A stretch of DNA of 64,000 nt from Tomitella fengzijianii (GCF_007559025.1 NZ_CP041765.1:3531501-3595500), one strand, 5' to 3'. Shown: positions 7,870 to 16,421, counted from the first letter of the stretch. The notes: a model not told the origin generated them from the letters alone. Numbers and translations: made by a program.

Positions 7870-9057
7870 CTACAGCCCCAGGTCCTTGGCGACGATCGTC
7901 TTCATGATCTCGGTGGTGCCACCGTAGATGGTCTGGATGCGGGCATCGACGAACGCCCTGGACACCGGGTATTCGCGCATGTAGCCGTAGCCGCCGTGCA
8001 GCTGGAGGCAGCGGTCGGCCACCCGCACCTGCAGCTCGGTGGTCCACCATTTGAGCCGCGCCGCCCGCCCCGCGGTGAGCTCGCCGCGCACATGCGAGGC
8101 GATGCAGTCGTCGAGGTAGGTGCGCGCCAGGTCCAGCTCCGTCGCCAGCTCTGCCAGCACGAACCGCGTGTTCTGGAACCGCGAGACGGGCGCGCCGAAG
8201 GCGGTGCGCTCCTGCACGTAGCCGAGGGTCTGCTGCAGCACCCCCTCCGCGGCGGCCACCGCACCGACGGCCAGCGACAGCCGTTCCTGCGGGAGGTTGT
8301 GCACCAGCATGCCGAAGCCGTCGCCCTCGGCGCCCAGCCTGTTCGCCACCGGGACGCGCATGTTCTCGAAGGCCAGCTCGCTGGTGTCCTGCGCGTGCAG
8401 CCCGATCTTGTCCAGGTTGCGGCCGCGCACCAGGCCCGGGGTGTCCCCCTCGACCACGAGCAGCGTCAGGCCGCCGTGCCGATCCTCGCCGGTGCGCACG
8501 GCGACGACGAACAGGTCCCCGTTCTGCCCGTTGGAGATGAACGTCTTCGCCCCGTCCACCACGTACTCGTCGCCGTCGCGGACCGCGCCTGCCCGGATGC
8601 CGGCCAGGTCGCTGCCGGCGCCCGGTTCGGTCATGGCGATGCCCAGGATGGTCTCGCCGGTGACGACGCCCGGCAGCCAGCGGGCCCGCTGTTCATCGTT
8701 CGTCTGGTCGGTCAGATACGGCAGCACCACGTCGTTCTGCAGCGACAGCCCGATGGCGCAGGCCGCCGCGCCGACGCGTGCCACCTCGTCGACGACGATG
8801 GCGTTGTAGCGGTAGTCGCGCACACCCGGCCCGCCGTACTCCTCGGGGACCGGGAACCCCAGCATGCCCTGTGCACCTGCGCCCGTGAAGAACTCGCGCG
8901 GCAGCGTCGCGGCGTCCTCCCACCGCCGCTGTGCGGGCGCGACCCGGTCGCGGACGTATCCGCGCACCGCCGCACGGAAGTCGCGGTGCTCGTCGGTCTC
9001 GGCCAGCCGCGTCGGCGGCACCGACTGCGCCGCAACCGGATCGATCGTCGTGCCCAT
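7870..9057 (-). CDS. acyl-CoA dehydrogenase
   Basis: FAD-dependent acyl-CoA dehydrogenase of 395 aa, introducing an alpha-beta double bond into an acyl-CoA. Family signatures are present: GIAMTEPGAGSDLAGI (FAD/substrate loop, about residue 135), the CoA-facing GAKTFISNG, and GGYGYMREYPVSRAFVDAR near the C-terminus. These are followed by IYGGTTEIMK, whose Glu is in the catalytic-base position of most members. ATG 9057 overlaps the ligase stop codon (ATGA), showing translational coupling. In context it should act on the CoA ester made by the ligase next door. Confidence 0.9.
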   Translation of the reverse strand: MGTTIDPVAAQSVPPTRLAETDEHRDFRAAVRGYVRDRVAPAQRRWEDAATLPREFFTGAGAQGMLGFPVPEEYGGPGVRDYRYNAIVVDEVARVGAAACAIGLSLQNDVVLPYLTDQTNDEQRARWLPGVVTGETILGIAMTEPGAGSDLAGIRAGAVRDGDEYVVDGAKTFISNGQNGDLFVVAVRTGEDRHGGLTLLVVEGDTPGLVRGRNLDKIGLHAQDTSELAFENMRVPVANRLGAEGDGFGMLVHNLPQERLSLAVGAVAAAEGVLQQTLGYVQERTAFGAPVSRFQNTRFVLAELATELDLARTYLDDCIASHVRGELTAGRAARLKWWTTELQVRVADRCLQLHGGYGYMREYPVSRAFVDARIQTIYGGTTEIMKTIVAKDLGL

Positions 9058-10784
9058 CACTCGCCTCCGTCTCCGCCGCCGGGCCGAGCGAACAGCCCGC
9101 GGGCCATGTCGTCGCGCGCCGTCGCGGTCGCCTTGTAGTGCAGCTTCTTTCCCGTTGCGGACACTGGGAGCGCCTCCACCACCCGGTAGGCCCGGGGCCT
9201 TTTGAACCGGGAGAGCATGGGGTGCTCGCGGCAGTGCGCATCCAGCGCGTCGGCCGCCTCCTGCGGCTCGCTCAGCCCGTCCGCGCCATCGCGGGGGACG
9301 ACGTACGCCACCACAAGCTGGCCCCACGTGTCGTCGGGGACGCCCACCACCAGCGCGTCGGCGACCGCCGGATGCTCGCACAGCGCCGCCTCGACGCCCA
9401 CCGGGTGCACGTTCTCGCCGCCGGAAAGCAGCATGTCGTCGCGGCGGCCCACGATGGTCACGTACTCGCCTTCGTCCCAGGTGGCGAGGTCGCCGATGTG
9501 CAGCCAGCCGTCGTGGAACTTCGCCGCGTCCTGCTCGGGCTCGTCCGCGTACTGCCCCGCGCTCTTGGGGGAGCGGACGATCACCTCGCCCACCTCGCGG
9601 CCGTCCCGGGCCACCGTCTCGTGCGGCAGGGCCGGCCTGTCGTCGAACAGCTTGACCACCGCGACGTCGTCGTCGATGCACGCCCTCCCCGCGGTGCCGG
9701 CCATCTCCGGCAGATCCACCGGCCGCAGGAAGGTGTTCCAGAAGCCCTCGGTGCTGCCGTACCCGTTGAAGATCCGCGGGTGCAGCACGCGCTGGTACCG
9801 CAGCGCCGCCTCGCGGTCCAGCGGCGAGCCCATGGTGACAACCCCGCGCAGCGTCGAGAGGTCGCGGGCCCTGGCCTCCTGCGCGTCCGAGAGCATCGCC
9901 AGGTTGGTGGGCGCGCCGATGAGGAAGGTCAGCCCCTGCGTTTCGACCAGGTCCAGCACCGTATCGGCGTCGAACGTGCGCAGCGGCACCACCGAGGCGC
10001 CCACGTAGAACGACGGGTTGGGGCCGGCGCAGTACAGCCCGCCGCGGTGGAACCACGGCGACATGTTCAGCGTCTTGTCCTCCGGCGCGAGCGGGAACTG
10101 CATGATCACGTCGTGCGCGCTGAAGATCTCGATGGCGCTGTTCATCGGCACTCCCTTGGGCATGCCGGTGGTGCCGGAGGTGTAGAGCCGCGTGGTCTCC
10201 TCCCAGATCGTCCGGTCCACCTGCGGCGCAGGACCTGTCGACGCGGCGACGTCGTCGAAGCGCAGCACGCGGGCGCCGTCGGGGGCCGCGATCGGCTCGC
10301 CGGGCCCCACCGCCACGATGGTCTCCGGGACGTGGCCGCTGCGGCGCAGGGCCTCCGCCGTCATCGCCGCGTTGCCGGTGTCGTAGAAGAACACGCGCGG
10401 CCGGTTGCGGGTGAGGATGTAGGCGGTCTCGCCGGAGGCCAGGCGGAAGTTCATCGGCGAGCCGACGGCCCCGGCCACCTGGGTGGCCAGGTAGAGCTGC
10501 GCGAACTCCGGGCCGTTGAACAGCTGGTAGGCCACCACATCGCCGGCGGCGACGCCCAGCTCGGCGAGGCCCGCGGCCAGCCGGTCGACCGCCCCGCCCA
10601 GCTCCCGGTACGTCCACGAGCGGCCCGACGCCGGATCGTCGATGGCGGGCCGGTCCGCGAACCGCCGGAGGTTGCGGCGGAATCCGGTGATGTAGGTGAA
10701 CGCGTTCTCGAAGTACGTGCGGTACGCCAGCGCGTCGTAACCGCCGTCGGCCGCCACCGCCTGCGCCTGTTGCTGAGTTGCCAT
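9057..10784 (-). CDS. acyl-CoA synthetase (AMP-binding ligase)
   Basis: ANL-superfamily ligase of 575 aa that activates a carboxylic acid to its CoA thioester via an acyl-adenylate. The P-loop YTSGTTGMPKGV is at residues 201-212. The NGYGSTEG motif (A5) and HIGDLATW (A7) follow. The C-terminal lid has GRRDDMLLSGGENVHP and the adenylation lysine in SATGKKLHYKA. Substrate preference is not readable. The neighbouring BadH-like dehydrogenase and hydratase make an alicyclic or short/medium-chain acid plausible. It starts 15 bp after the SDR stop with GAAAGAGG as ribosome site, and its stop overlaps the dehydrogenase start. Confidence 0.88.
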   Translation of the reverse strand: MATQQQAQAVAADGGYDALAYRTYFENAFTYITGFRRNLRRFADRPAIDDPASGRSWTYRELGGAVDRLAAGLAELGVAAGDVVAYQLFNGPEFAQLYLATQVAGAVGSPMNFRLASGETAYILTRNRPRVFFYDTGNAAMTAEALRRSGHVPETIVAVGPGEPIAAPDGARVLRFDDVAASTGPAPQVDRTIWEETTRLYTSGTTGMPKGVPMNSAIEIFSAHDVIMQFPLAPEDKTLNMSPWFHRGGLYCAGPNPSFYVGASVVPLRTFDADTVLDLVETQGLTFLIGAPTNLAMLSDAQEARARDLSTLRGVVTMGSPLDREAALRYQRVLHPRIFNGYGSTEGFWNTFLRPVDLPEMAGTAGRACIDDDVAVVKLFDDRPALPHETVARDGREVGEVIVRSPKSAGQYADEPEQDAAKFHDGWLHIGDLATWDEGEYVTIVGRRDDMLLSGGENVHPVGVEAALCEHPAVADALVVGVPDDTWGQLVVAYVVPRDGADGLSEPQEAADALDAHCREHPMLSRFKRPRAYRVVEALPVSATGKKLHYKATATARDDMARGLFARPGGGDGGE

Positions 10785-10799
10785 CGTGCTCGCCTCTTT

Positions 10800-11558
10800 C
10801 TACCCGGCCATGGTGAGGCCGCCGCTGACGCTCAGCGTCTGGCCTGTGATGTAGGTGGTCTCGGGGGAGACGAAGAACGCCGCCGCCGCGGCGACCTCCT
10901 CCGGCTGCGCGAGCCGGCGGAACGGGATCGCTTTGACCAGCGCGCCCCGCAGCTTCTCCGGCAGCGAACCGAACAGCGGGGTGTCGGTGGGCCCGGGGCA
11001 CACGCAGTTGACGGTGATGCCGGAGCGGGCCATCTCGCGGGCCAGCGACTTGGTCAGCGCGATGACCCCGCCCTTGGCACCCGCGTAGATGGTCTCCCCC
11101 GCGCTGCCGACGCGCCCGGCGTCGCTGGCCAGGTTGACGACGCGGCCGCGGCCGGCCTCGGACATGGCGGGCAGGAACGCGCTGCACATGTTGACCGGGC
11201 CCAGATAGTTGATGGCCGTGACCTTCTGCGCGAACTCCGCGTCCGCCTCCAGGAACGGCGCGACGACGTCCCAGCCCGCGGCGTTGACGAGGATCGTGGG
11301 CACGCCCACCTCGTCGAGCACCCTGTCACGCAGGGCGTCGACCCTGCCTCGGTCGGCGATGTCCACGCCCATCACCGTGATCAGCTCCGGGTGGTGCTCG
11401 GCCGTCGCGGCGGCGCCGGCCTCGTCGAGGTCGGCGGCCACCACCCGCGCGCCGCCCGCGGCCAGCCGCAGGGCGATGGCGCGGCCGATGCCGGAACCCG
11501 CTCCGGTGACGACGGCGATGTCGGGGGCGGTGCTGTCCGAAACGGTGCGTTCGCTCAT
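10800..11558 (-). CDS. SDR oxidoreductase, BadH-like (2-hydroxycyclohexanecarboxyl-CoA dehydrogenase family)
   Basis: Short-chain dehydrogenase of 252 aa using NAD(P) to oxidise a hydroxyacyl-CoA. The nucleotide motif TGAGSGIG is at 18-25, NAAGWD near 92, and the catalytic Ser145-Tyr158-Lys162 triad sits in ASDAGRVGSAGETIYAGAK. The segments NAAGWD...PF, ASDAGRVGSAGE, VCPGPTDTPLF and a PEKL...IPFRRL region, with a terminal SVSGGLTMAG, recall BadH of cyclohexanecarboxylate degradation as known from Rhodopseudomonas. The assignment to that exact substrate is inference from remembered family features. ATG 11558 overlaps the hydratase stop (ATGA). Confidence 0.82.
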   Translation of the reverse strand: MSERTVSDSTAPDIAVVTGAGSGIGRAIALRLAAGGARVVAADLDEAGAAATAEHHPELITVMGVDIADRGRVDALRDRVLDEVGVPTILVNAAGWDVVAPFLEADAEFAQKVTAINYLGPVNMCSAFLPAMSEAGRGRVVNLASDAGRVGSAGETIYAGAKGGVIALTKSLAREMARSGITVNCVCPGPTDTPLFGSLPEKLRGALVKAIPFRRLAQPEEVAAAAAFFVSPETTYITGQTLSVSGGLTMAG

Positions 11559-12376
11559 CGCTGGCCCTCCTCGGCATCCGCTGCTGCCGAGGGGAACCGC
11601 GGTGCGCGCTTCTCCCGCAGCGCCGTGTAGCCCTCGACGACGTCCGGCGTCATGAAGCTGAGCATCTCGTAGGCCGCGGACTGGTCGAAGATGGGTCCGG
11701 CGTCGCGCACCCAGCTGTTCAGCGCCCGCTTGGTCCACCGGATCGCCTTCTGCGAGCCGGTGCCCAGCACGTCGGCCACGCGCAGTGCCTCGTCCAGCAC
11801 CTGCTCGCGCGGCAGTGCCTTGGAGACCAGGCCGATCCGCTCGGCCTCCGCGCCGGTGACCATCTCCCCGGTGAGCAGGTAGTACTTGGCCTTGGCCAGG
11901 CTGGCCAGCAGCGGCCAGACGATGGCGGCATGGTCGCCCGCCGCCACGCCAAGCTTGACGTGGCCGTCGCCGATCTTGGCGTCCTCGGCGACGATGGAGA
12001 TGTCCGCCAGCAGGCCCACCACGGTGCCGGCGCCCACGGCGACGCCGTTGATGGCGGAGACCACCGGCTTGTCGCAGTTGACGATCCCGTAGACCATCTC
12101 GCTCATCTCGTCGAGCATGTGCGCGACGGCATCGTGGTCGCCCGCCAGACGCTCGACCATCGCCAGGTCGCCGCCCGCGGAGAACGCCTTGCCCGCGCCG
12201 GTGACCACGACCGCGCGCGTCTCCTTGTCCTTGGCGACGTCGTGCCACACGCGGGCCAGCTCCCCGTGCATCTCCTCATCGGTGGCGTTGTACTTCTCCG
12301 GCCGGTTGAGGGTGATGAGCAGGACGCCGTTGTCCCGCCGCTCGAAGGTGAGCTGGTTGTAGTCGGAGTAATCCAT
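11555..12376 (-). CDS. enoyl-CoA hydratase/isomerase
   Basis: Crotonase-fold enzyme of 273 aa, first gene of the operon. The oxyanion-hole segments are [12 protein letters not shown] (about residues 62-73) and [17 protein letters not shown] (about 110-126). A conserved [21 protein letters not shown] follows, in which the usual catalytic Glu pair is not obvious (Gly and Asp occupy the region). Water addition to an enoyl-CoA is the default prediction. A hydrolase or isomerase role, as in BadI-type ring cleavage, is possible. It begins about 82 bp downstream of the TetR-type palindrome. Confidence 0.85.
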   Translation of the reverse strand: MDYSDYNQLTFERRDNGVLLITLNRPEKYNATDEEMHGELARVWHDVAKDKETRAVVVTGAGKAFSAGGDLAMVERLAGDHDAVAHMLDEMSEMVYGIVNCDKPVVSAINGVAVGAGTVVGLLADISIVAEDAKIGDGHVKLGVAAGDHAAIVWPLLASLAKAKYYLLTGEMVTGAEAERIGLVSKALPREQVLDEALRVADVLGTGSQKAIRWTKRALNSWVRDAGPIFDQSAAYEMLSFMTPDVVEGYTALREKRAPRFPSAAADAEEGQR

Positions 12377-12457
12377 GGTGCCCCTTCCTGATCCGCCGAG
12401 TCGGGTGCGCCGTGCGGCGCATCGTCATCCGCCATGTTGAACCTGCGCTCACTTGAG

Positions 12458-12473
12458 GTGAATGCCCATTCAC
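12458..12473. promoter_or_regulatory. TetR-type operator upstream of the acyl-CoA operon
   Basis: GTGAATG-CC-CATTCAC is a perfect 7-bp inverted repeat with a 2-bp centre in the 190-bp gap between the divergent hydratase and pseudouridine synthase genes. Further half-site-like CACTC and GTGAAC elements follow to about 12488. TetR-family dimers bind such short palindromes; the operon encodes its own TetR as the last gene. Binding is inferred. Confidence 0.65.
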
Positions 12474-12566
12474 TCACTCTTAGTGAACCCCGTCACGCCG
12501 GATCCGTCAAGGGGCGCCGAGTCGACGACCGCACGCGGCGGGTACGCCGGCATCTACCCTGACGAG

Positions 12567-13541
12567 GTGCCCCGCCGTCCCCGCTCGCAGCGCCGCAGGC
12601 CGCCCCTGCCCGTGCGCGACGGGACGGGCCCCAGCCGGGTGCGGATGCCGCCGGAGATCGGACGGGCACCAGGGGCCGCCGCCGAGTCCGCCCCACCCGC
12701 CACGATCGCCGCATACCTGGCGGCGCGCTTCCCCGTCGACGCCGATCGGATCGCGGAGAAGATCGCCGCCGGCGAGGTGGTCGACGCCGACGGCGTGCCG
12801 GTCACCGCCCGGACGCCATTTGAGCCGGGGGCCGAGGTCTTCTACTACCGCGACCCACCGCGCGAAGACCCGGTGCCCTTCGGGCTGCGGGTCCTCCACC
12901 GCGACGAGCGGCTGCTGGTGGTGGACAAGCCGCATTTCCTGGCGTCGATGCCGCGCGGCCGGCACATCGCGGAGACGGCACTGGTGCGGCTGCGGCGCAG
13001 CACCGGGATCGACGCCGTGGCCCCGGCGCACCGGCTGGACCGGCTCACCGCCGGGGTGCTCGTGTTCACCGTGGATCCCGGCGTGCGGCGCGCCTACCAG
13101 GAGCTCTTCGCGGCCGGAGAGGTGCGCAAGACCTACGAGGCGGTGTGCGCCGCGCCCCCGTCCGTCCCACTGCCGGCGGTGCTGCGCAGCCGGATCGTCA
13201 AAGACCGCGGCGTGCACCGCGCCTATGAGACGCCGGGCGCGCCGAACGCCGAGACCGCGGTGGAGCGCGCACCCGGCGGGGAGCACGTCCGCGTGCGGGT
13301 GCGCCCCGCGACGGGGAAGACGCACCAGATCCGGGTGCACCTGGCGTCGATCGGCGCACCGATCATGTGGGACCCGCTGTACGGCACCGATCCGGACCCG
13401 GATCCCGCCGACGGCGATGACGCTGCGCGGCCGGACTTCTCACGCCCGTTGCAACTGCTGGCGCGGTCCCTGGAGTTCACCGACCCGTTCACCGGGGCCC
13501 GGCGGCGGTTCGTCAGCGAACGCGCGCTGGAGTTGTGGTAG
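12567..13541 (+). CDS. RluA-family pseudouridine synthase
   Basis: RNA pseudouridine synthase of 324 aa converting uridine in rRNA or tRNA. The catalytic Asp sits in PAHRLDRLTAGVLVF (about residue 155), the RluA-family motif II. VLHRDERLLVVDKPHFLASMP is motif I, and GKTHQIRVHLASIGAPIMWDPLYG is motif III. An N-terminal extension reads RPPLPVRDG, common to actinobacterial homologues. The start GTG 12567 is chosen because it precedes this conserved extension behind GACGAG. The frame is open further upstream but that part is unlike the family. It diverges from the acyl-CoA operon. Confidence 0.88.
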   Translation: MPRRPRSQRRRPPLPVRDGTGPSRVRMPPEIGRAPGAAAESAPPATIAAYLAARFPVDADRIAEKIAAGEVVDADGVPVTARTPFEPGAEVFYYRDPPREDPVPFGLRVLHRDERLLVVDKPHFLASMPRGRHIAETALVRLRRSTGIDAVAPAHRLDRLTAGVLVFTVDPGVRRAYQELFAAGEVRKTYEAVCAAPPSVPLPAVLRSRIVKDRGVHRAYETPGAPNAETAVERAPGGEHVRVRVRPATGKTHQIRVHLASIGAPIMWDPLYGTDPDPDPADGDDAARPDFSRPLQLLARSLEFTDPFTGARRRFVSERALELW

Positions 13542-13631
13542 CGCTCGCCCACTGGCGCCGACCGCGACACTGCTCTATCACATTGGTCTCACTGTTCACA
13601 CTGGTCACGTGCGTGTTGCTACCATGCGGCC

Positions 13632-14159
13632 ATGGACGCCCTGACCGATCTGCTGCAGACCTCCACCACGCTGTGGGCGGCCGGGCTGATCGGCATCGTC
13701 GTCGGGCTGATCGTGGGCGTCCTGCTGGGGCTCGTGCTCGGCAGACGTCGGCGCCGCGCCGACCGGCGCGCGGCGGGCCACGGGAAGACGCGCAGCACGA
13801 ACCCGGGCGCCGACGTCACTGGCGCGACGGTGCGGTTCATCGACGCCGCCGACACCGCGCACAACGCCCTGCTGGCCGTCGACCAGAAGGAGCTGGCGGA
13901 CACCGAACTCGAGGACGCTTTGCAGTCCGGGCAGCCGGCCATGCGGCGGCTGGCCGAGTCGATCATGACTCTCGCGGGCATCCACAACGAGCTGCGCGTG
14001 CGGGCGCCGAAGGCCGTACTCGACGCCGCGGAGTCCGTCTTCACCCACGTGACGTACAGCGCCATGGACGGGGTGGCCGACGGCGAGGCGTTCAGCGCCA
14101 CCTACCAGGAGCGCAAGACCGCGCTGGTGGACGCGGCCCGCGCCGAGGTGCGCGCCTGA
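13632..14159 (+). CDS. single-pass membrane protein of unknown function
   Basis: 175-aa protein with one strong transmembrane helix at about residues 15-37 (WAAGLIGIVVGLIVGVLLGL), immediately followed by an Arg-rich stop-transfer cluster (GRRRRRADRRA). The rest would therefore be cytoplasmic. The soluble part is helical and has SIMTLAGIHNELRVRAPKAV. I recognise no named domain. It lies 44 bp upstream of the acyl-CoA dehydrogenase on the same strand and may be cotranscribed with it. Confidence 0.7.
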   Translation: MDALTDLLQTSTTLWAAGLIGIVVGLIVGVLLGLVLGRRRRRADRRAAGHGKTRSTNPGADVTGATVRFIDAADTAHNALLAVDQKELADTELEDALQSGQPAMRRLAESIMTLAGIHNELRVRAPKAVLDAAESVFTHVTYSAMDGVADGEAFSATYQERKTALVDAARAEVRA

Positions 14160-14203
14160 CGTACGCCGCCGCATCCCGCCTCACCGCACCGGAGGAGCAG
14201 ACC

Positions 14204-15367
14204 ATGTCCGAGTACCTGGCAGACCTCGACGACGACGAGCGGATGCTGGTCGACACCGTGCGCCGGTTCATCGACCGCGACGTCAAACCCTCGGTGCGCG
14301 ACGTGGAGCACGCCGACGAGTACCCCGAGCGGTGGATCGAGCAGATGAAGGAGCTGGGGATCTACGGGCTCGCGGTGCCCGAGGAGTACGGCGGCACCCC
14401 CGTCTCGATGCCGTGTTACGTGCGGGTCACCGAGGAGCTGGCCCGCGGCTGGATGAGCCTGGCCGGGGCGATGGGCGGGCACACCGTGGTGGCGAAGCTC
14501 CTCGACCTCTTCGGTACCGAGGAGCAGCGCCGCCGCTACCTGTCGCGCATGGCCACCGGCGAGCTGCGCGCGACGATGGCGCTCACCGAGCCGGGCGGCG
14601 GATCCGACCTGCAGGCCATGACCACCGTCGCGCGCGCCGAGGGCGACGAGCTGGTGGTCTCCGGCGCCAAGACCTGGATCTCCAATGCCAAGCGGTCCGG
14701 GCTCATCGCGCTGCTGTGCAAGACCGACCCGGCGGCGGTGCCGCGGCACACCGGCATCTCGGTGCTGCTCGTCGAGCACGGGCCGGGCCTCACCGTCTCG
14801 CGGGAGCTGCCCAAGCTGGGATACAAGGGCGTCGAGACGTGCGAGCTGGTGTTCGACGGGTACCGCACGCCGGCCTCGTCCGTGCTGGGCGGCGAGCCCG
14901 GCCGCGGGTTCGGGCAGATGATGAAGGGCCTCGAGACCGGGCGCCTGCAGGTGGCGGCGCGGGCGCTCGGCGTGGCATCCGCCGCGTTCGAGGACGCCCT
15001 GGCCTACGCGCAGCAGCGGGAGAGCTTCGGCGTGCCCATCCACAAGCACCAGGCAGTGGGGAATCTGCTGGCCGACATGGCGACCAAGCTCACCGCGGCG
15101 CGTCAGCTCACCCGCTTCGCCGCCGAGAAGTACGACGCCGGCGAGCGCTGCGATATGGAGGCGGGCATGGCCAAGCTGTTCGCCTCCGAATCGGCCATGG
15201 AGATCGCGCTGTCCGCCGTCCGCGTCCACGGCGGCTACGGGTACTCCACCGAGTACGACGTGGAGCGCTACTTCCGCGACGCGCCGCTGATGATCGTCGG
15301 CGAGGGCACCAACGAGATCCAGCGCAACGTGATCAGCGCGCAGCTGGTGGCGCGCGGCGGGCTGTAG
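14204..15367 (+). CDS. acyl-CoA dehydrogenase
   Basis: Second acyl-CoA dehydrogenase of the window, 387 aa, FAD dependent. MALTEPGGGSDLQAM at about residue 125 is the FAD/acyl loop, SGAKTWISNA follows, and the C-terminal signature is VHGGYGYSTEYDVERYFRDA then IVGEGTNEIQRN, with Glu in the usual catalytic position. A very good GGAGGAG ribosome site lies 7 bases before ATG 14204. It is not part of the operon at 7-12 kb. No other pathway gene is adjacent, so substrate assignment is not possible. Confidence 0.9.
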   Translation: MSEYLADLDDDERMLVDTVRRFIDRDVKPSVRDVEHADEYPERWIEQMKELGIYGLAVPEEYGGTPVSMPCYVRVTEELARGWMSLAGAMGGHTVVAKLLDLFGTEEQRRRYLSRMATGELRATMALTEPGGGSDLQAMTTVARAEGDELVVSGAKTWISNAKRSGLIALLCKTDPAAVPRHTGISVLLVEHGPGLTVSRELPKLGYKGVETCELVFDGYRTPASSVLGGEPGRGFGQMMKGLETGRLQVAARALGVASAAFEDALAYAQQRESFGVPIHKHQAVGNLLADMATKLTAARQLTRFAAEKYDAGERCDMEAGMAKLFASESAMEIALSAVRVHGGYGYSTEYDVERYFRDAPLMIVGEGTNEIQRNVISAQLVARGGL

Positions 15368-15452
15368 CGGCGGGACGGGGCCGCCCTGGCAAAGCGCGCC
15401 TATAATCGCAGGTGGCACCCCTTGAGGTGGGGCGCATCCTGGAGGTGGCTCG

Positions 15453-15905
15453 ATGAGCGCGCGGCACCCCGTCTCCGCCCGCCGGTTCCTCGAGTGCGTC
15501 GAGACGGCGCTCGAGCCGCCCGCCCGCGCCCTCGACAGGGTGGGCATCATCCACGTCTCCTGGGTCGGCACCGCGCGCGACGGCGGCCCCTCCGCTCCCG
15601 CGTCGCTGCAGCCGCCGGAGGCGTCCGTGATCACCCGGCACATGCGGGACGGCGACGTGCTCGGGCGGCTCGGCCGGCGCGAGTACGCGGTGCTCACCAT
15701 CGCGCGGCCGGCCACGATCATCACGCGTGCGGCCGAGCTGGCATCCGCACTGCTGGGCCGCGCGGGGGTGACGGCCACCGTGGACGTCGCCATCACCACC
15801 GGCGGCTACGAGCCGGCGCGGCTGCTGATCGCCCGCGCACGGGCGGCGACCCCGCCGGACGACGACGCCGGCCCGACCACCGCGCCCATTCCCGTGGCGC
15901 GGTAG
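15453..15905 (+). CDS. mini-protein with a degenerate GGDEF-like segment
   Basis: 150-aa protein with GGAGG before ATG 15453. Residues about 60-115 follow the GGDEF fold pattern: ITRHMRDGDVLGRLGRREYA, then VLTI, then a helix (AAELASALLG), and VTATVDVAITTGG where diguanylate cyclases have the SxG strand. The active-site GGDEF is replaced by GRREY, so catalytic activity is not expected. The domain is also shortened at its N-terminus. It could be an effector-binding or dominant partner protein, or a decaying gene. It stands alone between the acyl-CoA dehydrogenase and the CRISPR-Cas locus. Confidence 0.6.
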   Translation: MSARHPVSARRFLECVETALEPPARALDRVGIIHVSWVGTARDGGPSAPASLQPPEASVITRHMRDGDVLGRLGRREYAVLTIARPATIITRAAELASALLGRAGVTATVDVAITTGGYEPARLLIARARAATPPDDDAGPTTAPIPVAR

Positions 15906-16245
15906 GCGAATGCGTGCCGCGGGAGAGCGACAGAGGTGCTCGCCGCATGTGTAGGGGATGAGGCAGACCGCTGACTAAATCGTCTGCACGACGCTCATGA
16001 AACTGTCGAATCGGCAGACGCACACCGCAGCCACGTCGCCGACCGTCTGAGAGATGCCGGGATTGCCGAGGTGCGCACCAGGATCGCCGGGCACGGGGTT
16101 GTCGGGGTGCTGCGCGGCGGTATGCCAGGGGGCCGGTGGTCACGTCGAGGCACTGGCAGCCGACCTTCACCCGGGGCCGTGCACTGGCAGTAGCTAACTG
16201 GCTCGCTTTGTGACGCAGCGTCCCGTTCGCCCTTATCGCCTTGGC

Positions 16246-16334
16246 GGCCCATCCCCGCCGTGACGGGGAACACGCTGTTTCCTGGTGGCCCTGCATGGGA
16301 AAAACCGGATCACCCCCAGGCGTCCGGGGAGAGG
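16246..16334 (-). CRISPR. cryptic mini-array: two degenerate type I-E repeats around one 33-nt spacer
   Basis: Read on the minus strand, 16334-16307 is a degenerate copy of the main array repeat: 18 of 28 positions match, including CTCCCCG near the start and TGATCC at the end. 16273-16246 is a second copy with 21 of 28, beginning GTGTTCCCCG and keeping a CCCCG/CGGGG stem. The 33 bases between them equal the spacer length of the main array, so the period is exactly 61 bp. No third copy is seen 61 bp to either side. The element points away from cas3. It may be a relic array or a crRNA-like regulatory RNA; the sequence alone does not decide. Confidence 0.65.
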
Positions 16335-16391
16335 GCTACTACTACAGCCATCCCATCCTCCCCTGAGATCCCGCGGTAGCCAAGCGGCAAT

Positions 16392-16421
16392 TTGACGGCA
16401 GTCATCGTCCTGACAAATAAT
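16392..16421 (+). promoter_or_regulatory. putative cas operon promoter
   Basis: TTGACG (16392-16397) and AATAAT (16416-16421), separated by 18 bp, form the best sigma-70-type promoter in the region, about 90 bp before the cas3 start. A weaker pair, TTGACT (16447) and TATACC (16468) with a 15-bp spacer, lies further down. The AT content contrasts with the surrounding 70% GC. Confidence 0.5.

Noticed and set aside
7870-11187. A single minus-strand frame of 1105 codons suggesting a fusion
   Set aside because: Only its last 395 codons are a real protein (acyl-CoA dehydrogenase). The rest is an out-of-frame reading of the ligase and SDR genes.
8931-11630. A long plus-strand open frame of about 900 codons
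   Set aside because: It is antisense to the acyl-CoA operon, is rich in His/Arg/Gly/Val as GC-rich shadow frames are, and shows no family motif.
16335-16395. A third degenerate repeat upstream of the mini-array
   Set aside because: At the expected 61-bp offset (16368-16395) and on the other side (16185-16212) no repeat-like sequence is present.
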